A stretch of 64,000 nt of DNA from Sphingobacterium thalpophilum. GTDB taxonomy: Bacteria > Bacteroidota > Bacteroidia > Sphingobacteriales > Sphingobacteriaceae. The translations under genes and the position numbers were made by a program. The stretch spans positions 5,208,001-5,272,000 of the forward strand of contig NZ_LR590484.1 in the NCBI RefSeq assembly GCF_901482695.1, in the 5' to 3' direction. Positions 8,979-18,040 of this stretch are shown piece by piece (within the stretch, counting starts at the first letter, position 1; each line of letters starts with the position of its first letter). Below the pieces are notes generated by a model. The model did no database searches. It was not told where the DNA came from and worked only from the letters and a program-made list of their open reading frames with translations.

Positions 8979-9794
8979 CTATATCAGCGAAGGATAGAAG
9001 ATCCTGCCGTACTTTTCAAATTCAGTTAGATCTATTTTTTCCCAGAATATGCCATAAATAGCCGCCCCCGAGCCGGTCATGGACGCATAGACAGCGCCTT
9101 TTTGATATAGTGCTTCTTTTATTTCTTTCAGCACAGGATAAGTTTCAAAAATTCCATCCTCAAAATCATTCCGGATATGGAATTTCCATTCCTGAACCGG
9201 CAGACGTATGGCAGTTTCCAGATTGACGGTGGCAGCTCGGGGTACTACGGAAGCGTACGCTTCAGCTGTCGAAATATGTATATCTGGCATCACTACCGCT
9301 ATAAAATAAGCAGACAGGTCGAGTGATATTCGTTTGAAACTGGTTCCGATCCCAGTCGCATAGACAGGTGTATTTTCGATAAAAAACGGACAGTCTGCCC
9401 CAAGCTTCGCGGCATATTCTTCCAGTTGCGCATTGGTCAGATGTAGGTTAAACAAGGTATTTAGGCCTTTCAGCACGAAGGAAGCGTCAGCCGATCCCCC
9501 GCCTAATCCCGCTCCTATAGGAATTTGCTTGATCATGTCAATCGATACGGCCGGCATTTCATATTCTTTTTTCAGCAAATGATACGCCTTGATACACAGA
9601 TTGTCACTTGGATCTCCGGGTATATGCTGCCCCTGTATGTGAAGAACGGTTTCGTTTTCCGTACTTTCCGTTAGTTCGATGATATCATAGATGTGCAGAG
9701 GATAGAACACACTATTTAGCTCATGATAGCCATCAGCACGCCTAGCCACGACCTGCAGTCCGATATTTATCTTTGCATTTGCGGATATGATCAT
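8979..9794 (-). CDS. ispE: 4-diphosphocytidyl-2-C-methyl-D-erythritol kinase
   Basis: This 271-residue GHMP kinase phosphorylates CDP-methylerythritol in the non-mevalonate isoprenoid pathway. The N-terminus ANAKINIGLQVVARRADGYH is the IspE hallmark, the ATP-binding loop is PIGAGLGGGSADASFVL, and the C-terminal loop is MTGSGAAIYGIF. All three conserved GHMP motifs are present. The ATG at 9794 sits directly before the typical MIISANAKIN start. It is downstream of apt on the same strand with about 30 bp between them. Confidence 0.96.
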   Translation of the reverse strand: MIISANAKINIGLQVVARRADGYHELNSVFYPLHIYDIIELTESTENETVLHIQGQHIPGDPSDNLCIKAYHLLKKEYEMPAVSIDMIKQIPIGAGLGGGSADASFVLKGLNTLFNLHLTNAQLEEYAAKLGADCPFFIENTPVYATGIGTSFKRISLDLSAYFIAVVMPDIHISTAEAYASVVPRAATVNLETAIRLPVQEWKFHIRNDFEDGIFETYPVLKEIKEALYQKGAVYASMTGSGAAIYGIFWEKIDLTEFEKYGRIFYPSLI

Positions 9795-9824
9795 ACCTTC
9801 TGTTGCACTATTTCATTTAAAAAC

Positions 9825-10352
9825 TTAATAACTCACCAAAGAAAAAACATGTTCACTAAACCGTGACAATCTTCCCTTTGCTTTTAGAAAATCCAAAGAG
9901 ATAATAAAGCTATATGCAGCGACGGTGCCACCTAATTTCTCCACAAGTTTACTGGCGGCGACTACAGTCCCTCCAGTAGCCAGGAGATCATCATGGATCA
10001 GTATCCTGCTCCCCGACTCGAAGGCATCTTCGTGAATTTCTATCGTTGCTTGGCCGTACTCCAAGGCATAGGATTCGGCAATTGTCTTATAGGGCAACTT
10101 ACCTTGTTTGCGGATAGGAATAAAAGGCAATCCCATTCTGTTTGCCAAAAGAAAGCCAAAAAGAAATCCGCGGCTCTCAATTCCTGCAATAGCGTCTATT
10201 TCAATGCCCTGTAGCTGATCAATAATCGTCTCGATCATCTCGTTGCAACGTTCGGCATCTTTCAATAAGGGTGTAATATCCTTGAATATGATACCCGGTT
10301 TTGGAAAATCCACTATATCCCGGATTTCCAGTTTCAATTTATCTTGAATCAT
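9825..10352 (-). CDS. apt: adenine phosphoribosyltransferase
   Basis: The product is 175 residues from the ATG at 10352. The sequence FPKPGIIFKDITPLL, the base-binding AGIESRGFLFG and the PRPP-binding loop ILIHDDLLATGGTV identify Apt, which converts adenine and PRPP to AMP in the cytoplasm. A TTG two codons further upstream is a weaker start. Either start overlaps the end of the preceding helix-hairpin-helix gene, so translation is probably coupled to it. Confidence 0.95.
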   Translation of the reverse strand: MIQDKLKLEIRDIVDFPKPGIIFKDITPLLKDAERCNEMIETIIDQLQGIEIDAIAGIESRGFLFGFLLANRMGLPFIPIRKQGKLPYKTIAESYALEYGQATIEIHEDAFESGSRILIHDDLLATGGTVVAASKLVEKLGGTVAAYSFIISLDFLKAKGRLSRFSEHVFSLVSY

Positions 10353-11301
10353 TCTCAAATATTAAATACGGAGCGATTTTAGCAATAGCGAGATCAGAAA
10401 GAGTACCTATTTTTGCTAGATCCTCTATATTTGTGTAGCTACCGTGCTGGAGTCGATAATTGACAATTAATTTCGCATCCTTTGGGCTAAGATACGGATG
10501 TTTGGCCAATGAATGCGCATCAATCTCGTTAATATTGATTTTTTTGATTCTTTCTAAACTGGACACGACGACATTGTCTTTGATCATGTCATAGGTCTCA
10601 GCAGTAACCCCATATACTTCTTTGAGCTGTTCAATTCTGTAAAATCCGCCGAGGACCTCCCTATATTTCAAAATACGCTTTGAAAGTATGCTACCGATTC
10701 CTTTAAGGCTCATCAGCCCCGTTGTATCGCAGTTGTTGATATCGATCAGCTCCGCCCCATTTGTTTCAAACTTATCATATAACATGGGGGTGTTTTGCAC
10801 TTTGGCCGCTGCGTCGCTCGAGGGCTTTATTCGAATATAAGGTTCGAGACGCTCATACAGCTGCTCATTGATCGAATAGATTTTTTTTAGATCGTCTTTG
10901 TTTTTAAACCGTCCTCCTTTCCGTTCATAATTTTTAATGACAGCGATCTGTTTGTCCGAAAGTCCAAGTTTGCGCCAGTCCGCCAGAGATAAATTATTGG
11001 GATCAAAATAAAACAGAAGCGGCTGAGCAGGCTTCGTTGCTGCTAACTTCTCTGCAATCTGTCGTGCGTTATCCCCAGCATCAGTATCGGAAACATATTT
11101 CTTATTTGGATAATCTGGAATATCCAGCGAATCGTGAAAGGATTGCTCAAAAACTTTGACCTCATGCGGAATAGGATCTGCCGAATCCCGCCTTGTCAAC
11201 AGCGAGTAGACTACCGTAGACACGATGATAATCACCAAAATGACGAAGAAACCATTTTGTTCTGTTTTATTAAATTTGAAATAACGCCATAGCCTGCTCA
11301 T
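10339..11301 (-). CDS. membrane-anchored ComEA-like helix-hairpin-helix protein
   Basis: A single membrane segment (GFFVILVIIIVSTVVYSLL) lies near residue 17. It is followed by several helix-hairpin-helix units: around residue 120 (LGLSDKQIAVIKNYERKGG), 185-215 (ELIDINNCDTTGLMSLKGIG and on) and 260-300 (SLAKHPYLSPKDAKLIVNY). This resembles ComEA proteins, which bind DNA at the cell surface during uptake, but with more repeats than the short classical form. No other competence gene is adjacent. Function in DNA uptake is inferred from architecture only. The 3' end overlaps apt. Confidence 0.8.
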   Translation of the reverse strand: MSRLWRYFKFNKTEQNGFFVILVIIIVSTVVYSLLTRRDSADPIPHEVKVFEQSFHDSLDIPDYPNKKYVSDTDAGDNARQIAEKLAATKPAQPLLFYFDPNNLSLADWRKLGLSDKQIAVIKNYERKGGRFKNKDDLKKIYSINEQLYERLEPYIRIKPSSDAAAKVQNTPMLYDKFETNGAELIDINNCDTTGLMSLKGIGSILSKRILKYREVLGGFYRIEQLKEVYGVTAETYDMIKDNVVVSSLERIKKININEIDAHSLAKHPYLSPKDAKLIVNYRLQHGSYTNIEDLAKIGTLSDLAIAKIAPYLIFENDSR

Positions 11302-11354
11302 AAGCTGTCAATAATTGGGTCGCTTAAATTTAATAAATTAAAAAGAAAATAAAA

Positions 11355-11378
11355 AAGGGTGTTAAAAAAAACACCCTT
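11355..11378 (-). terminator. rho-independent terminator after the efflux pair
   Basis: AAGGGTGTT and AACACCCTT pair perfectly, and on the minus strand the stem is followed by a T-rich stretch. It lies 34 bp downstream of the adaptor gene. Confidence 0.75.
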
Positions 11379-11411
11379 GTTATTTGTATATTATTTCTGT
11401 GCACAACGCTA

Positions 11412-12716
11412 TTAAAGTACTGACTTATCGACTTTTTGAACTTTACTACCATTTTTTAGCGTTTTGGATATGGCGTCAAACGGTCTAGAGACGACCTCAT
11501 CCCCTTTCTTGAGTCCTGAAAGGACAATAATATTCTTGTCGTCCTGAATGCCGGTTTTTACAAGTGTCTGTTTGACCGTATCGCCTTTCAGAACAAACAC
11601 AAATTCTTGAATTTTCTTATTGACAGTGGTGGAATCCTTGTCATCCGAACGGACAGTAACCGACTGAATTGGCACGACCATGCCTTTATCGTGTTTGGTA
11701 AAAATCTGCACCGTTGCCGACAGTCCGGGCTTAAAAGGCGAAGCGATGTTTTCCTTCATCAGATCCTGATACGACTCCGGACTGATGCGTACTTTCACAT
11801 TAAAATTTGTCACTTGATCCGTAGACGAAGTTGCAGCTGTTGTTGTCGCAATATTTTTTGATGAACTTGCAATCTCCGTTACCACGCCTTTGAATTTCCG
11901 GTCCTGGAAAGCATCAACCTCTATTTCTGCCTGATTACCAACCCTCACATTGTTGATATCATTTTCATTGACATCCACATTTACCTCCATTGAAGACATG
12001 TTGGCTATCCGCATAATTTCGGTACCTGCCATCTGTGCCGTTCCGACCACACGTTCCCCTTGCTCAATGGACAGGAGAGAAATAATACCATCGGTAGGTG
12101 CATATATTGTTGTCCTATTGAGGTTGTCCTGTGCTTCTTTGACGGAGGCCTGCGATTGTTCGATACCATATCTGGTCGACCGGACAGTTTCTCTCTGCGC
12201 CTGGATTGCAGCCAAGGTCGAGTAATATTCCGACGAACTCTTATCCATTTCGGCAGCCGATATTACTCTTTTCTGAAAGAGTTCCTGATTGCGCTTAAAT
12301 GTCGCTTCGATATTCTTGAAGTTTTCCTCCTGTTGCTTCAGCTGTTGCTGTGCTGCAGCAAGATTGGCTCGCTGTGAGTTGAGCGCCGCTACCGAGCGGT
12401 CATAACCTGACTGTAAGATATCCGGTTTGATGCGGCAGAGCACCTGTCCTTTCTTTACAAAATCGCCTTCCTTGATAGTCAACTCAACGACCTCTCCTGA
12501 GACTTCCGAACTTAATTTTACCTCTATTTCAGGTTGTATTTTTCCACTGGCTGATACCAGTTCGTCAACTTCCATTTCTTTCACAACATCCACGGCGACT
12601 TTGGTAACCTCCCCATTTCCAAACCAGCCGGCTTTAAAGCCTATAAAAACAACTATTGCCAGGAGGGCTAAAGTGATGAATATAATCTTTATTACACTAC
12701 GTTTTTTCTTTGCCAT
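11412..12716 (-). CDS. periplasmic adaptor (HlyD/MacA-type membrane fusion protein)
   Basis: This 434-residue adaptor has one N-terminal membrane helix (residues about 7-28), a lipoyl half (ASGKIQPEIEVKLSSEVSGE), a long coiled coil around residues 105-200 and a beta-barrel domain. Such proteins bridge an inner-membrane pump and a TolC channel. The similarity is closest to MacA-like adaptors that work with an ABC permease. The TolC gene lies 21 bp upstream in the same operon, but no pump gene is found in the window, since a terminator follows directly. Confidence 0.88.
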   Translation of the reverse strand: MAKKKRSVIKIIFITLALLAIVVFIGFKAGWFGNGEVTKVAVDVVKEMEVDELVSASGKIQPEIEVKLSSEVSGEVVELTIKEGDFVKKGQVLCRIKPDILQSGYDRSVAALNSQRANLAAAQQQLKQQEENFKNIEATFKRNQELFQKRVISAAEMDKSSSEYYSTLAAIQAQRETVRSTRYGIEQSQASVKEAQDNLNRTTIYAPTDGIISLLSIEQGERVVGTAQMAGTEIMRIANMSSMEVNVDVNENDINNVRVGNQAEIEVDAFQDRKFKGVVTEIASSSKNIATTTAATSSTDQVTNFNVKVRISPESYQDLMKENIASPFKPGLSATVQIFTKHDKGMVVPIQSVTVRSDDKDSTTVNKKIQEFVFVLKGDTVKQTLVKTGIQDDKNIIVLSGLKKGDEVVSRPFDAISKTLKNGSKVQKVDKSVL

Positions 12717-12737
12717 TGCTTTTGTTAATCAAATAGG

Positions 12738-14102
12738 TTAATTGTTATCAAATTGAATTGGATTTCCCAAGTAATAGTCAATGATCTTGGATTTAAATAT
12801 CACATTATATTTTGCCTGAATCAGGTCAAATTCAGCTTTATTCCGTTCAGTCTGTGCTGTAAATAATTCCAGTGAATTGGCCATACCGATGTCATAACGC
12901 TCTTTAGTTGCCTTATAAGCAGTTTCGGCGCTCTCAAAAGCCGTCGTTGCAGAAACAAATTTTTGTTTGGCAGCCGTAACATCCAGAACAGCCTGGTTAA
13001 CGGCTTTATTTAGATTGTTTTTTGCCAGCTGTTCGGCAGCTTCGGCCTGTTTAAGGCCGATCTTGGCTTTTGCCAGGTTGACTTTATTTTGGTTGTTGGT
13101 AAATATGGGGACACTCAAGCTCAAGGTAGTCCCGAAGGCCTTGTTTTGACCGAGCTGATCCACAAATGGGAGCTTTTCCCCAGTCAGATAATCCTTGCGC
13201 TCGGATGAAAAATTAGTTCCATAACTCACCCCCAGGTCCAGAGAAGGATAAAATCCGCCCTTTGCAATGTCGATCTGCCGCGCCGCCGCTTCTTTGTCGA
13301 GTGCAGCTTTCTTAATATCAGGCTGATTGCGTAAGGCCATATCATACACTTCAATGGCAGAAGACGTTCCTGGAGTCAGCATCGAAAAATCAACACTGGG
13401 TTTAACCAATGAAATGTCGGTTTGAGGTGGCATTTCCATCAACTGTTTCAGCGTCAATAACGAGAGCTCATACGAATTTCGAAGATTGACCCTGTTAAAC
13501 TCATCCGAAGCCACCTGATTTTTGGACTTAGCGATATCTGCGACAGTCTTATTTCCTACGGCAAACTGTATCGAATCTAGTTTATACTGTTGCTGGGAAA
13601 GCTTTAATTGGTCCCCGCTGGCCGTGTACATCTCATAGTTTGTGATGGCTTCCAGATATGTTACAAGTACATTCAGTATCAGATCATTTTTAATCTTGTC
13701 GACCTGAGTTGCAGAGGATTCAAGCTGCGTCTTGTTTGCCTTGATTTGATTGATCTGACGAAATCCTTTAAACAAATTGACATTTGAACTGATAGCGCCA
13801 CCGGCGGAATTTGTCCATTGGTTTCCACTGATTGGCTGTCCGGCAACCTGGTCAAAAAAGAAACCATAGTTGAACCGTTGGGTCACTCCAGCCTCCAGAC
13901 TCGGATATAAATTGGACTTGGCCTGAAACAGGTCCTGGGCGGCGATGTCCTTGCTAAGTTCGGCCTGTTTGATCTGTACGTTACGCTCCAGTGTCATCTG
14001 TATGGCATCAGCAACGCTGACCACCTGCTGCGCCCGGGTTTCCGTGTGTGCTGCAAGAAAAAAGCCAGTAAATAGTACTGCAGAATAATAAAATCTTTTC
14101 AT
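12738..14102 (-). CDS. TolC-family outer membrane efflux channel
   Basis: The 454-residue product starts with a signal peptide (MKRFYYSAVLFTGFFLAA, cleavage after AETRA-like HTETRA). It has the two internally repeated helical-hairpin halves of the TolC family, with PSLEAGVTQRF and PSLDLGVSYG marking each beta-barrel strand region. It makes the outer-membrane and periplasmic duct of a tripartite exporter with the adaptor encoded next to it. Earlier in-frame ATGs at 14108 and 14120 are possible, but the start at 14102 gives the cleaner signal peptide. The exported substrate is unknown. Confidence 0.88.
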   Translation of the reverse strand: MKRFYYSAVLFTGFFLAAHTETRAQQVVSVADAIQMTLERNVQIKQAELSKDIAAQDLFQAKSNLYPSLEAGVTQRFNYGFFFDQVAGQPISGNQWTNSAGGAISSNVNLFKGFRQINQIKANKTQLESSATQVDKIKNDLILNVLVTYLEAITNYEMYTASGDQLKLSQQQYKLDSIQFAVGNKTVADIAKSKNQVASDEFNRVNLRNSYELSLLTLKQLMEMPPQTDISLVKPSVDFSMLTPGTSSAIEVYDMALRNQPDIKKAALDKEAAARQIDIAKGGFYPSLDLGVSYGTNFSSERKDYLTGEKLPFVDQLGQNKAFGTTLSLSVPIFTNNQNKVNLAKAKIGLKQAEAAEQLAKNNLNKAVNQAVLDVTAAKQKFVSATTAFESAETAYKATKERYDIGMANSLELFTAQTERNKAEFDLIQAKYNVIFKSKIIDYYLGNPIQFDNN

Positions 14103-14130
14103 GTTCATATGTAGAACCATACAATTTTTA

Positions 14131-14138
14131 TAGATTTG
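14131..14138 (+). promoter_or_regulatory. -7 promoter element for the polysaccharide deacetylase
   Basis: TAGATTTG matches TAnnTTTG and lies 18 bp before the ATG at 14156. Confidence 0.45.
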
Positions 14139-14155
14139 AACTTCATTTATCGGTT

Positions 14156-14767
14156 ATGTATTTTGTCAAATCCCCGTTCTTCCTACGCTGGCTATACCCA
14201 AAATCGATCTGGCATATGTCTCGCACGGAAAAAAAAGTCTATCTCACTTTTGACGATGGTCCAATTCCTGAAATTACACCTTTTATACTCGATATCCTAA
14301 AAAAATATCAGGTCAAGGCAACATTTTTTTGTGTTGGTGAAAATATTAAAAAAAATCCACATTTGTTCCAACGAATTTTACAAGAAGGGCATCAGGTAGG
14401 CAACCACACCTATAATCACCTCAAAGGCTGGGACACGACGGACGAAGTCTATCTTGAAAATGTGGCACAATGCCAGCAGCTCACCCAGACAGATCTGTTC
14501 CGCCCTCCATATGCAAAAGCGACAAAATCACAGCTACGAAGCCTCTACAAAAGCCACCGGGTGATCATGTGGGATATCATGTCCGGCGATTTTGACCAAA
14601 CACTGAGTCCTGAGAAATGCCTTCAAAATGTACTGCCCAACATCCAGAATGGCTCTGTGATTATCTTCCATGACAATTTAAAGGCCATCCCACGCGTAGA
14701 ATATGCACTGCCCAGAACCATCGAATTTATACTGTCTAGGGGCTATCAGCTTGCCAGACTGGACTGA
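14156..14767 (+). CDS. NodB-type polysaccharide deacetylase
   Basis: The 203-residue protein is essentially one NodB homology domain. Motif 1 is TFDDGP with the catalytic and metal-binding aspartates, motif 2 is HTYNH with the two metal histidines, and motif 3 is RPPYAKAT. The family removes N- or O-acetyl groups from sugar polymers such as peptidoglycan or chitin oligomers. There is no obvious signal peptide; the first 20 residues (FVKSPFFLRWLYPKSIW) are aromatic and could associate with the membrane. It is divergent from the efflux genes. The natural substrate cannot be told from sequence. Confidence 0.9.
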   Translation: MYFVKSPFFLRWLYPKSIWHMSRTEKKVYLTFDDGPIPEITPFILDILKKYQVKATFFCVGENIKKNPHLFQRILQEGHQVGNHTYNHLKGWDTTDEVYLENVAQCQQLTQTDLFRPPYAKATKSQLRSLYKSHRVIMWDIMSGDFDQTLSPEKCLQNVLPNIQNGSVIIFHDNLKAIPRVEYALPRTIEFILSRGYQLARLD

Positions 14768-14771
14768 TCGC

Positions 14772-15569
14772 CTATGGCCTACTCCGTGTCAGGACAATCT
14801 CAGATTCGTAGTATTTGCCTGTGCTCACACTAAAATAACCCAAGGCATTGTTGGATAAATTGGAGATGGGATTCGCAGGCGACGCAGCTCCGGGGTTGAT
14901 CATCTGGAAACTATTCCAGTAGTTATAGGCACCTATATCGATGCACTGGCGCAAGATCCGGACATGATCTCCGATCTTGAGGTCACGGTCACGATCAATG
15001 ATATCGTGCTGTACCTCCAGCCCGTTGTTGTATTTATCGCTGAATACATCAATAAATCGTAGATCACCACCATTCACAGACATTTTGTACTTATAGTAGT
15101 TGCCATTTTCGGGCGGGTCATTAAACACCAATGTCGGATAATAGATCGTATCTGTAAATATCACGCGCTCCGAAAGACCGATGGAATCGATATCAATATA
15201 GGAAGGAACGGTTGAAGTACCTTCTATTTCCCGGCCATCTGCTGTACGCACGTAAAGCTGGTATTTTATTTTTTCCTGCAGCCGCAGGGTTTTGTTGGTA
15301 TACACTCCATCAGGTCCCGGCGAAAAGGCATAAGTGCGATTGTTCTGCATATTTCTGACAATCACCTCCGCATCTGTGATTGGCGTCAGCATCGACTCCT
15401 TTAAGCTGACCACTTTCTGAATACTGATTTGGTGCTGCTGGTCCGAAACCATCAGGTCGGCGGTGATTACCAGCTGTCCGGTGTTTTCGGGCAGATCCAG
15501 ATCAATTTTATCTTCACAGCCTAACAATGTAATCATGGCGCATGCGAGCAGTCCTAATATCTTTTTCAT
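14772..15569 (-). CDS. DUF4249 lipoprotein partner of a TonB receptor
   Basis: The N-terminus has a lipobox ending at C18 (LLGCEDKIDLDLPE). The domain pattern VITADLMVSDQQHQISIQKV and the TDAEVIVRN strand match DUF4249, beta-rich lipoproteins that in Bacteroidota sit directly after TonB-dependent receptors. Only six bases separate it from the upstream receptor gene. A surface-exposed accessory role in substrate capture is inferred from this pairing; the ligand is unknown. At 265 residues it is on the short side for the family. Confidence 0.8.
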   Translation of the reverse strand: MKKILGLLACAMITLLGCEDKIDLDLPENTGQLVITADLMVSDQQHQISIQKVVSLKESMLTPITDAEVIVRNMQNNRTYAFSPGPDGVYTNKTLRLQEKIKYQLYVRTADGREIEGTSTVPSYIDIDSIGLSERVIFTDTIYYPTLVFNDPPENGNYYKYKMSVNGGDLRFIDVFSDKYNNGLEVQHDIIDRDRDLKIGDHVRILRQCIDIGAYNYWNSFQMINPGAASPANPISNLSNNALGYFSVSTGKYYESEIVLTRSRP

Positions 15570-15575
15570 GTAGCT

Positions 15576-17900
15576 TTAAAATTTAAAATTCCAAGTAATC
15601 GAAGGGATTGCACCAAATAGAGCTATTCTATAGATTTCAGTTACATTCGACTGTCCTTCTTTTTCCCGAAAATCGATCAGATAGGCATTTTTTCGGTTAT
15701 AGGCGTTATACAATCCAAAGGATAAACTCGAATACCTGTTTTTTGTACGTCGGATATCATAAGTCGCCGCAAGGTCCAAACGATGGTAGGCTGGCATCCG
15801 CTGACCATTGCGTTTATCATAATAAAAGATTGTTCTGTCATCGACAAAATATTTACCGGCAGGCATTGTCACAGCATCGCCGGTATAATAAACAAAGTTG
15901 GCGCTCAGATTCCATTTTGGGTTCAGCTGATATTGTGCCACGATGGCAATGTTATGCGTTTTATCCTGCCGGGCGTTAAACCATTCACCGCCATTGATCT
16001 GATCAAACCGCCTCTCGCTTTTTGAAAGTGTATAGCTGATCCAGCCATTTAGACGTCCCTGCCGCTTTTTAATAAACCATTCGATACCATAAGCTCTCCC
16101 CTTGCCAAAAAGCAATTCGCCGTCCAACAGTTCGTTAGCCTGCAGATCAGCTCCATTTCTATAATCGATTTGGTTCTTTAAGTCCCTGTAATAGCTTTCG
16201 ACGGAAAATTCATAGCGATTGGACATAAAGTTCCGAAAATAGCCCAGAGAATACTGTGTCGATAGCTGCGGCTTGATGGTATTGTTGCTCAACACATATT
16301 GGTCTGTCGGCAGGCTGCTTGTGGTGTTGCTTAATTGGTGCAGATATTGAACATTCTGATTAAAAGACGCCTTGACTGTGGTCGACTCGTTTAAGGCGTA
16401 GTTGAGTGCAATGCGCGGTTCTAAATACAGGTATTTTTTCCCCAACTCTCCAGCTTTGACATACGTGGAGTCTACAGCCTCCCCCATCGCATCATAGCGA
16501 TAGAATATTCCCGGCCCCAAAGTCGCATAGGCAGTTGCCCGCACACCGTAGTTTACTTTAAGCTTCTCATTTATCGACCAGTCGTCCGCCATATAAACAG
16601 CCAGATCCGCTCCTTTTCTATGCTGTATTTTGAGGGAATTGACCTTGGAATCTTCACCTGCCTCGATGCTCGCTGGACGTATTTCTTGTAACGCAGCCTG
16701 TACACCAAACTTTACATTGTGGCGATCTGACAAGCTGTACTGAAAGTCCTGTTTAAAATTATAATTGAAGATATCCGAGCGTATTTTGAAATTGTTGTCG
16801 TCCTCTATCTTTACCTGATAATTGAACTTACTGAAGATTAAAGTTGTATTACTAAACAAGCGGCTGCTCCACACGTGGTTCCAGCGCATGGTTCCTGTTG
16901 CATTCCCCCAATTGAAATCAAAGAGGTCGTGATAGGCCATAGCGTCCTTGCCAAAATACCCTGAAAGATAAACCGTATTTTTGTCGTTTATTCGATAGTT
17001 GACCTTAGCATTCAGATCGTAGAAAAACAGCGCACTTTTTTTGATGTTTTCATCATTTGAAAGCTTCAGGAACAAATCAGCGTAAGTACGCCTACCGGAG
17101 ATCATAAAAGAGCTTTTTCCCTTCTGAATGGGTCCTTCTACTTTGAGTCTCGACGCGATGAGCCCCAGTCCACCTTCCACATTGTAATGCTGATTGTTTC
17201 CGTCCAGTGTAGTTATCTCCATAACCGAGGAGATCTTGCCCCCATATTGGGCGGGAACTCCGCCTTTGTAAAAATTGACATCTTTGATCGCATCCGAATT
17301 AAAGGTTGAAAAAAAACCGAATAAATGCGAGCTATTATATACCGGAGCTTCGTCTAGCAGGATAAGATTTTGATCTCCGCCCCCGCCACGTACATAGAAG
17401 TTGCTGCTTCCCTCGCCGCCGCTGGTGACACCCGGAAATAGCTGTATCGTCTTGAGAATATCCTTTTCTCCAAACAGTACAGGAACCTTCTCAATCTCTT
17501 TTGGGCTAAACTGCGTAAGTCCTGGCGTCAGGTCTTTGATTGATTTTCTCCTGTTTCCAGTGACGACAACCTCGGCAAGCTGATTTTCCTCAGGTACCAG
17601 CTGAATAATATAGGTTGAGTCTTTGCTCAGCTCGACAGGAACCAGCTTGGCCCGGTAACCGATGGAGGTGACCTCCAAAAAAGCTTGCTCGCCGCGAAGG
17701 GACAGACTAAAGAAACCATATTTGTTCGAAGCTGTGGATTTTTTTTCGTTGTCATTCCGGATTAGCGCACCAATGATATTCTCACCACTGATGCTATCTC
17801 TGACAAAGCCGGAAACAGATTTAGGTTGCTGAGCATAGGTATGCTGTAGACCAAAGACAATAGAAGAAAAGCAAAAAACAACCTTTATAGGTTTAAGCAT
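15576..17900 (-). CDS. TonB-dependent outer membrane receptor with carboxypeptidase-like N-domain
   Basis: The 774-residue product has a signal peptide ending near HTYAQ and a carboxypeptidase-regulatory-like beta domain (SVSGFVRDSISGENIIGALI). A plug domain follows (PVLFGEKDILKTIQLFPGV and FYVRGGGGDQNLILLDEAP), then a 22-strand barrel ending in the aromatic WNFKF. It imports an unknown ligand using TonB energy. The ATG at 17900 is chosen because the longer frame needs a TTG. It is followed closely by the DUF4249 gene. No neighbouring gene shows whether the ligand is a metal chelate, vitamin or peptide. Confidence 0.9.
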   Translation of the reverse strand: MLKPIKVVFCFSSIVFGLQHTYAQQPKSVSGFVRDSISGENIIGALIRNDNEKKSTASNKYGFFSLSLRGEQAFLEVTSIGYRAKLVPVELSKDSTYIIQLVPEENQLAEVVVTGNRRKSIKDLTPGLTQFSPKEIEKVPVLFGEKDILKTIQLFPGVTSGGEGSSNFYVRGGGGDQNLILLDEAPVYNSSHLFGFFSTFNSDAIKDVNFYKGGVPAQYGGKISSVMEITTLDGNNQHYNVEGGLGLIASRLKVEGPIQKGKSSFMISGRRTYADLFLKLSNDENIKKSALFFYDLNAKVNYRINDKNTVYLSGYFGKDAMAYHDLFDFNWGNATGTMRWNHVWSSRLFSNTTLIFSKFNYQVKIEDDNNFKIRSDIFNYNFKQDFQYSLSDRHNVKFGVQAALQEIRPASIEAGEDSKVNSLKIQHRKGADLAVYMADDWSINEKLKVNYGVRATAYATLGPGIFYRYDAMGEAVDSTYVKAGELGKKYLYLEPRIALNYALNESTTVKASFNQNVQYLHQLSNTTSSLPTDQYVLSNNTIKPQLSTQYSLGYFRNFMSNRYEFSVESYYRDLKNQIDYRNGADLQANELLDGELLFGKGRAYGIEWFIKKRQGRLNGWISYTLSKSERRFDQINGGEWFNARQDKTHNIAIVAQYQLNPKWNLSANFVYYTGDAVTMPAGKYFVDDRTIFYYDKRNGQRMPAYHRLDLAATYDIRRTKNRYSSLSFGLYNAYNRKNAYLIDFREKEGQSNVTEIYRIALFGAIPSITWNFKF

Positions 17901-17934
17901 AGCGATTGAAATCAAAAATTTTGTTGAAAATAAT

Positions 17935-17960
17935 AAAAAAGCCTTACAATTTGTAAGGCT
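17935..17960 (-). terminator. terminator downstream of the esterase gene
   Basis: GCCTTACAA and TTGTAAGGC pair perfectly with almost no loop, followed on the minus strand by TTTTTTATTATTT. It separates the esterase from the TonB receptor gene on the same strand. Confidence 0.75.
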
Positions 17961-18040
17961 CTATGATAAGTTTATAATTTGTTAGTCAAGATCTTCTATA
18001 AACAAAAATAGCAATTTATTCATTTACGCCAAATATTTAT